From Dictyobacter formicarum (GTDB taxonomy: Bacteria; Chloroflexota; Ktedonobacteria; Ktedonobacterales; Ktedonobacteraceae), in assembly GCF_016587435.1 (NCBI RefSeq), contig NZ_BNJJ01000003.1:310001-374000 (forward strand): 64,000 nucleotides of DNA, written 5' to 3'. Positions 63,634 to 64,000 of the stretch are shown one piece after another (within the stretch, counting starts at the first letter, position 1; the number at the start of each line of letters is the position of its first letter). The position numbers were made by a program, and so were the translations under genes. The notes beneath the pieces are model-generated. The model was not told where the DNA came from and did not search any database. It was given only the letters and a program-made list of their open reading frames with translations.

Positions 63634-64000
63634 CTAGCGGGGCGGCTGAGCTAAAAGTGGTATTAAAAAGCCTGCTTTAGGCGTGCCCCAACCCGTTACT
63701 GGATCCCAGCCCTGTGTGGCGCTAAAGCCTCCCACTTTTCCCTGCTTGTTATCACCAACAGTAATGTCGTTGAACGCCTGGTTGTAGAGAAGCGAGTTGC
63801 TACCAATTTTATAGAGCGTATCATTCAGAAAACCCAGTGGATGGCCGGCCATCTGGTTGGCAACCGCGATCATCCCTGCCCACTGTGGGGCGCCAGCACT
63901 GGTCCCACCAAACATATAATAGCCCGGCTCGGGCATAAAACCTAGGTACACGGGAACACTGGTTAACGGATCACCATTGAAGGCAATGTCAGGTATACCA
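63634..64000 (-). CDS. Sedolisin (S53) serine-carboxyl peptidase, C-terminal part
   Basis: Partial: the gene continues beyond the window edge. The visible 122 residues include GIPDIAFNGDPLTSVPVYLG, then the catalytic serine motif MFGGTSAGAPQWAG, and the calcium-binding end with NDITVGDN and GWDPVTGWGTP, all characteristic of the S53 family. These are secreted, acid-active endopeptidases made with a large propeptide, and that part lies outside the window. Met codons seen here are internal, not starts. Translation ends with a TAG about 25 bases before the shared terminator. Confidence 0.9.
   Translation of the reverse strand, partial: GIPDIAFNGDPLTSVPVYLGFMPEPGYYMFGGTSAGAPQWAGMIAVANQMAGHPLGFLNDTLYKIGSNSLLYNQAFNDITVGDNKQGKVGGFSATQGWDPVTGWGTPKAGFLIPLLAQPPR

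Overview
The window looks like chromosome from a large-genome, soil-type Chloroflexota bacterium, most likely a Ktedonobacteria relative. This is inferred from the gene mix: an eukaryote-like Ser/Thr kinase fused to a seven-bladed WD40 propeller, an Eis-type acetyltransferase, a glucose-dehydrogenase-like medium-chain dehydrogenase, a sedolisin protease and a large PKS/NRPS locus, in roughly 50% GC DNA with much AT-rich intergenic sequence. No rRNA or other lineage marker is present, so the assignment is tentative.

Bases 1-6800 are an accessory island on the 3' side of a tRNA-Asp gene. It holds small AT-rich unknown genes, small membrane proteins, a decayed rolling-circle-type replication gene and a GC-rich 2.5 kb block (2221-4717). 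That block carries an IS transposase with one in-frame stop, an intact NUDIX gene and fragments of a methyltransferase and an EamA transporter. It is bounded by matching inverted ends and a 7-bp direct repeat, so it probably moved as one unit.

Bases 6800-31000 are mainly housekeeping and metabolic genes: tRNA-Asp with a consensus promoter; a zinc-ribbon membrane protein and a YacP-like NYN nuclease; a three-gene lipid-linked sugar operon (UbiA-type phosphoribosyltransferase, UPF0104 membrane protein, polyprenol-phosphate mannosyltransferase); a Crp/Fnr regulator; an Mrp ATPase fused to a redox-disulfide domain; pheA; an AraC regulator divergent from a PhyH dioxygenase and a GH35 beta-galactosidase; an acyl-CoA dehydrogenase, dehydrogenase, M20 peptidase and aldo/keto reductase; and htpG.

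Bases 31250-47400 hold a compact hybrid lipopeptide locus. A 65-residue helix-turn-helix gene, whose 3' end is tandemly triplicated, precedes FAAL-ACP-KS-AT-(half DH); LLM monooxygenase-(half DH)-KR-ACP-docking; C-A(serine)-PCP-KASIII-degenerate KASIII; and a type II thioesterase. The dehydratase split across two proteins around a flavin monooxygenase, and the fused active/inactive KASIII pair replacing a normal release domain, are the most unusual features of the window.

Bases 47450-64000 contain an aminotransferase, a continuous glycerol/dihydroxyacetone operon (glpK-glpF-glpD-dhaK-dhaL-dhaM) with a long leader, small redox and stress genes, a PQQ-propeller lipoprotein, an ArfB-like GGQ protein, a GlsB-type membrane protein, the kinase-WD40 gene and the 3' part of a sedolisin gene cut by the window edge. 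Two families of short palindromic repeats are scattered between genes.
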